From Bacteriovoracaceae bacterium (GTDB taxonomy: Bacteria > Bdellovibrionota > Bacteriovoracia > Bacteriovoracales > Bacteriovoracaceae), in contig JAKLJM010000119.1 in the NCBI GenBank assembly GCA_023151145.1, forward strand, positions 1 to 6,874: a stretch of DNA of 6,874 bases. The letters are read 5' to 3'. The notes below the pieces were generated by a model. It was not told the origin of the DNA, searched no databases, and was given only the letters and a program-made list of their open reading frames with translations. The position numbers were made by a program, and so were the translations under genes. Below are positions 5,469-6,874 of the stretch, one piece after another (within the stretch, counting starts at the first letter, position 1; each line of letters starts with the position of its first letter).

Positions 5469-6874
5469 TTACGGACTTGTAATTTTTGATTGAGTTGATT
5501 TATGTTCCACAATTGTTTTTTCTACCAGTTCGTAAAGGATCTTCATGGCCGAATGAGTTTCTTCGTAAACGTAGTAACTACTTTCTGTAAGTTGCACAAC
5601 GTTTTCACCATATAAGTTCGCCTTTCTTAATGCCAAATAATCAATGATGGGAGAAAGCAAAGGATGGGTCTTTTTCACTAGCGATTGCAGATGATCAACT
5701 TCATCAATTTTCTTAGAGAATTCTTTAATTTTAACAACACTTGGAGTAGCTGACGAAATATCTTCTAAGATATAGCGCGAGTATTTCATCCCAAACTCAC
5801 ATAATTCATAGAGATGCTGAACACCCAACAAGGTGTTGTAAAGATCTTGGTGTGAGGAATTGGTTAGTTTTGGAAATGGGATATTTTCTTCAAATTGTGA
5901 AAACAAAAATGAGAAACAAACACGATTTAAGTTGCGAAAGATTTCTTTTGAATCAGTTGAGCCATCAATTAAGTCAGTCAGCACCTGTTGGCCAAAACCA
6001 TTAAAAGAAGAGGCATACAAGTGAACGCTTCCAAGGTGAAAGCTAGAGTTTTCATCTTTAAATGTTTGGTGAGTAATTTTGCCATTTTTAATAAGTTGAT
6101 TAATGGCCACACTAACGGTTTGATGAGGAACATCCATGTGACATTGAGTGAAGTCACATTTTTCATTGGGAAAACAAGGAAAACATTTTGTTTTTGGAGC
6201 TAAGTTGTAAGCATTTTCGTGGTAAGGTGTCGTTTCAGTTGGCCTTACTGATCCTAGCGAAATTGTAAGCGTAGGAATTTCGACCAATGAAGCCAGGTGA
6301 CCAACCATCGAGTCGTGTCCGACAAATAATTGTGACTGATTTAATGTTTCGTATACGTCTTCTAAATTAGTTTTTCCGACTTTGTTAACTAACCGATCAG
6401 AAACTGTTTTTAAAAGAGGGTTTTCTGTGATGAGCTGCGAACGTAAACTTTCTTGTTTACTTCCAACCAGCACAACCGTGTAGTCTTTATGATCACGGAG
6501 TGTTTTATAGATAATTTCTACCCATTTTTCAGCGCGCCACATTTTTCTTTCTTGTGATGCAAAAGGATGAACAACGATTTGTTTTTGTCTAAGTTTCTTC
6601 ACATTATTTTGTGAATCAATTTGTGGTTTATGGCTTTGAACACCAATAATATTTTTAAACAAATCAACTAAGCTATATGGATTGTGTGCACCCGTTAATA
6701 CATGTGAGTACAAATAAGTAGACCACTTGTCATTAATTCTCATGGAATTGCTTAAGTCCATGTGAGGGCCGATTTTAAAATCAGACTTAATAACCGAAGC
6801 AAGATAATTACTAGTTTTTGAATATGAAAGATTGATGAGTGCTGAAATTGATTCTTTGGCATTAATTTGGGCCA
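5469..6874 (-). CDS. glycosyltransferase family 9 (heptosyltransferase-like) with C-terminal extension; 5' end outside window
   Basis: The frame is open to the right edge. An ATG at 6761 is not the true start, because the 37 codons upstream encode family-like sequence (LINLSYSKTSNYLAS, KIGPHMD). Numbering from that Met, the GT9 C-terminal nucleotide-sugar-binding half shows IVVHPFAS (62-69) with KMW (73-75), the strand VVLVGS (96-101), and LFVGHDSMVGHLA (145-157) followed by PTLTISLGSVRPTETTPY. A cysteine cluster, Cys193, Cys196, Cys202 and Cys207, follows, as is common in heptosyltransferases. GT9 enzymes move ADP-heptose or similar sugars onto lipopolysaccharide core at the cytoplasmic face of the inner membrane. 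After about residue 230 comes an unrecognised, mostly helical region of about 200 residues that ordinary WaaC/WaaF enzymes lack. The acceptor may therefore differ from lipopolysaccharide. It is the first visible gene of the minus-strand run. Confidence 0.85.
   Translation of the reverse strand, partial: AQINAKESISALINLSYSKTSNYLASVIKSDFKIGPHMDLSNSMRINDKWSTYLYSHVLTGAHNPYSLVDLFKNIIGVQSHKPQIDSQNNVKKLRQKQIVVHPFASQERKMWRAEKWVEIIYKTLRDHKDYTVVLVGSKQESLRSQLITENPLLKTVSDRLVNKVGKTNLEDVYETLNQSQLFVGHDSMVGHLASLVEIPTLTISLGSVRPTETTPYHENAYNLAPKTKCFPCFPNEKCDFTQCHMDVPHQTVSVAINQLIKNGKITHQTFKDENSSFHLGSVHLYASSFNGFGQQVLTDLIDGSTDSKEIFRNLNRVCFSFLFSQFEENIPFPKLTNSSHQDLYNTLLGVQHLYELCEFGMKYSRYILEDISSATPSVVKIKEFSKKIDEVDHLQSLVKKTHPLLSPIIDYLALRKANLYGENVVQLTESSYYVYEETHSAMKILYELVEKTIVEHKSTQSKITSP

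Noticed and set aside
5978..6203. Two short open frames (one on each strand) within the glycosyltransferase gene
   Set aside because: Both overlap well-supported glycosyltransferase coding sequence in other frames, and their translations show no recognisable motif; treated as shadows.
6759..6761. ATG as the start of the glycosyltransferase
   Set aside because: The 37 codons upstream are open and encode family-like sequence up to the window edge, so the gene is truncated by the window and this Met is internal.
1..6874. tRNA, rRNA, CRISPR array, insertion sequence or defence system
   Set aside because: No clover-leaf, spaced direct repeats, inverted terminal repeats or transposase motifs were seen; the window is continuous ordinary coding sequence.

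Overview
This is an AT-rich bacterial window, almost entirely coding, with no gene-free stretch longer than about 15 bases. Gene content and style suggest a low-GC Gram-negative bacterium: a lipid A-type metallophosphoesterase, a heptosyltransferase-like family 9 glycosyltransferase, a soluble histidine kinase paired with a single-domain receiver, and GTG and TTG starts. The overall look would fit Bdellovibrionota/Bacteriovoracales or a similar deltaproteobacterial-type lineage. That placement is inference from style only; nothing here fixes the taxon.

Layout: The left edge holds the 3' part of a plus-strand gene (1-609) for an LpxH-like UDP-2,3-diacylglucosamine diphosphatase family protein. 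It converges on recN, and the two stop codons interlock (4-base overlap). Everything else is on the minus strand as one tightly packed run, read right to left: a GT9 glycosyltransferase that enters from the right edge (5469-6874), an unrecognised 139-residue helical protein (5035-5454), a soluble histidine kinase (3500-5077), a CheY-like single-domain response regulator (3160-3528), NAD kinase nadK (2248-3150) and DNA repair ATPase recN (606-2237). Gaps are 14, -43, -29, 9 and 10 bases, so the six genes are very probably one transcription unit with translational coupling. Its promoter lies outside the window.

How the genes may work together: the kinase and receiver form a phosphorelay pair with no DNA-binding output, so the effect must pass through protein contact or another partner. 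NadK supplies NADP and RecN acts in double-strand break repair; both are housekeeping functions. The glycosyltransferase and its small partner look like a separate functional module at the front of the operon. The most unusual local structure is a perfect 9-bp stem hairpin followed by a T-rich stretch. It sits just after the stop of the 139-residue gene but inside the start of the kinase reading frame, so it could act as a partial terminator or attenuator that sets how much of the downstream genes is made. No complete novel defence, mobile or RNA system is visible.
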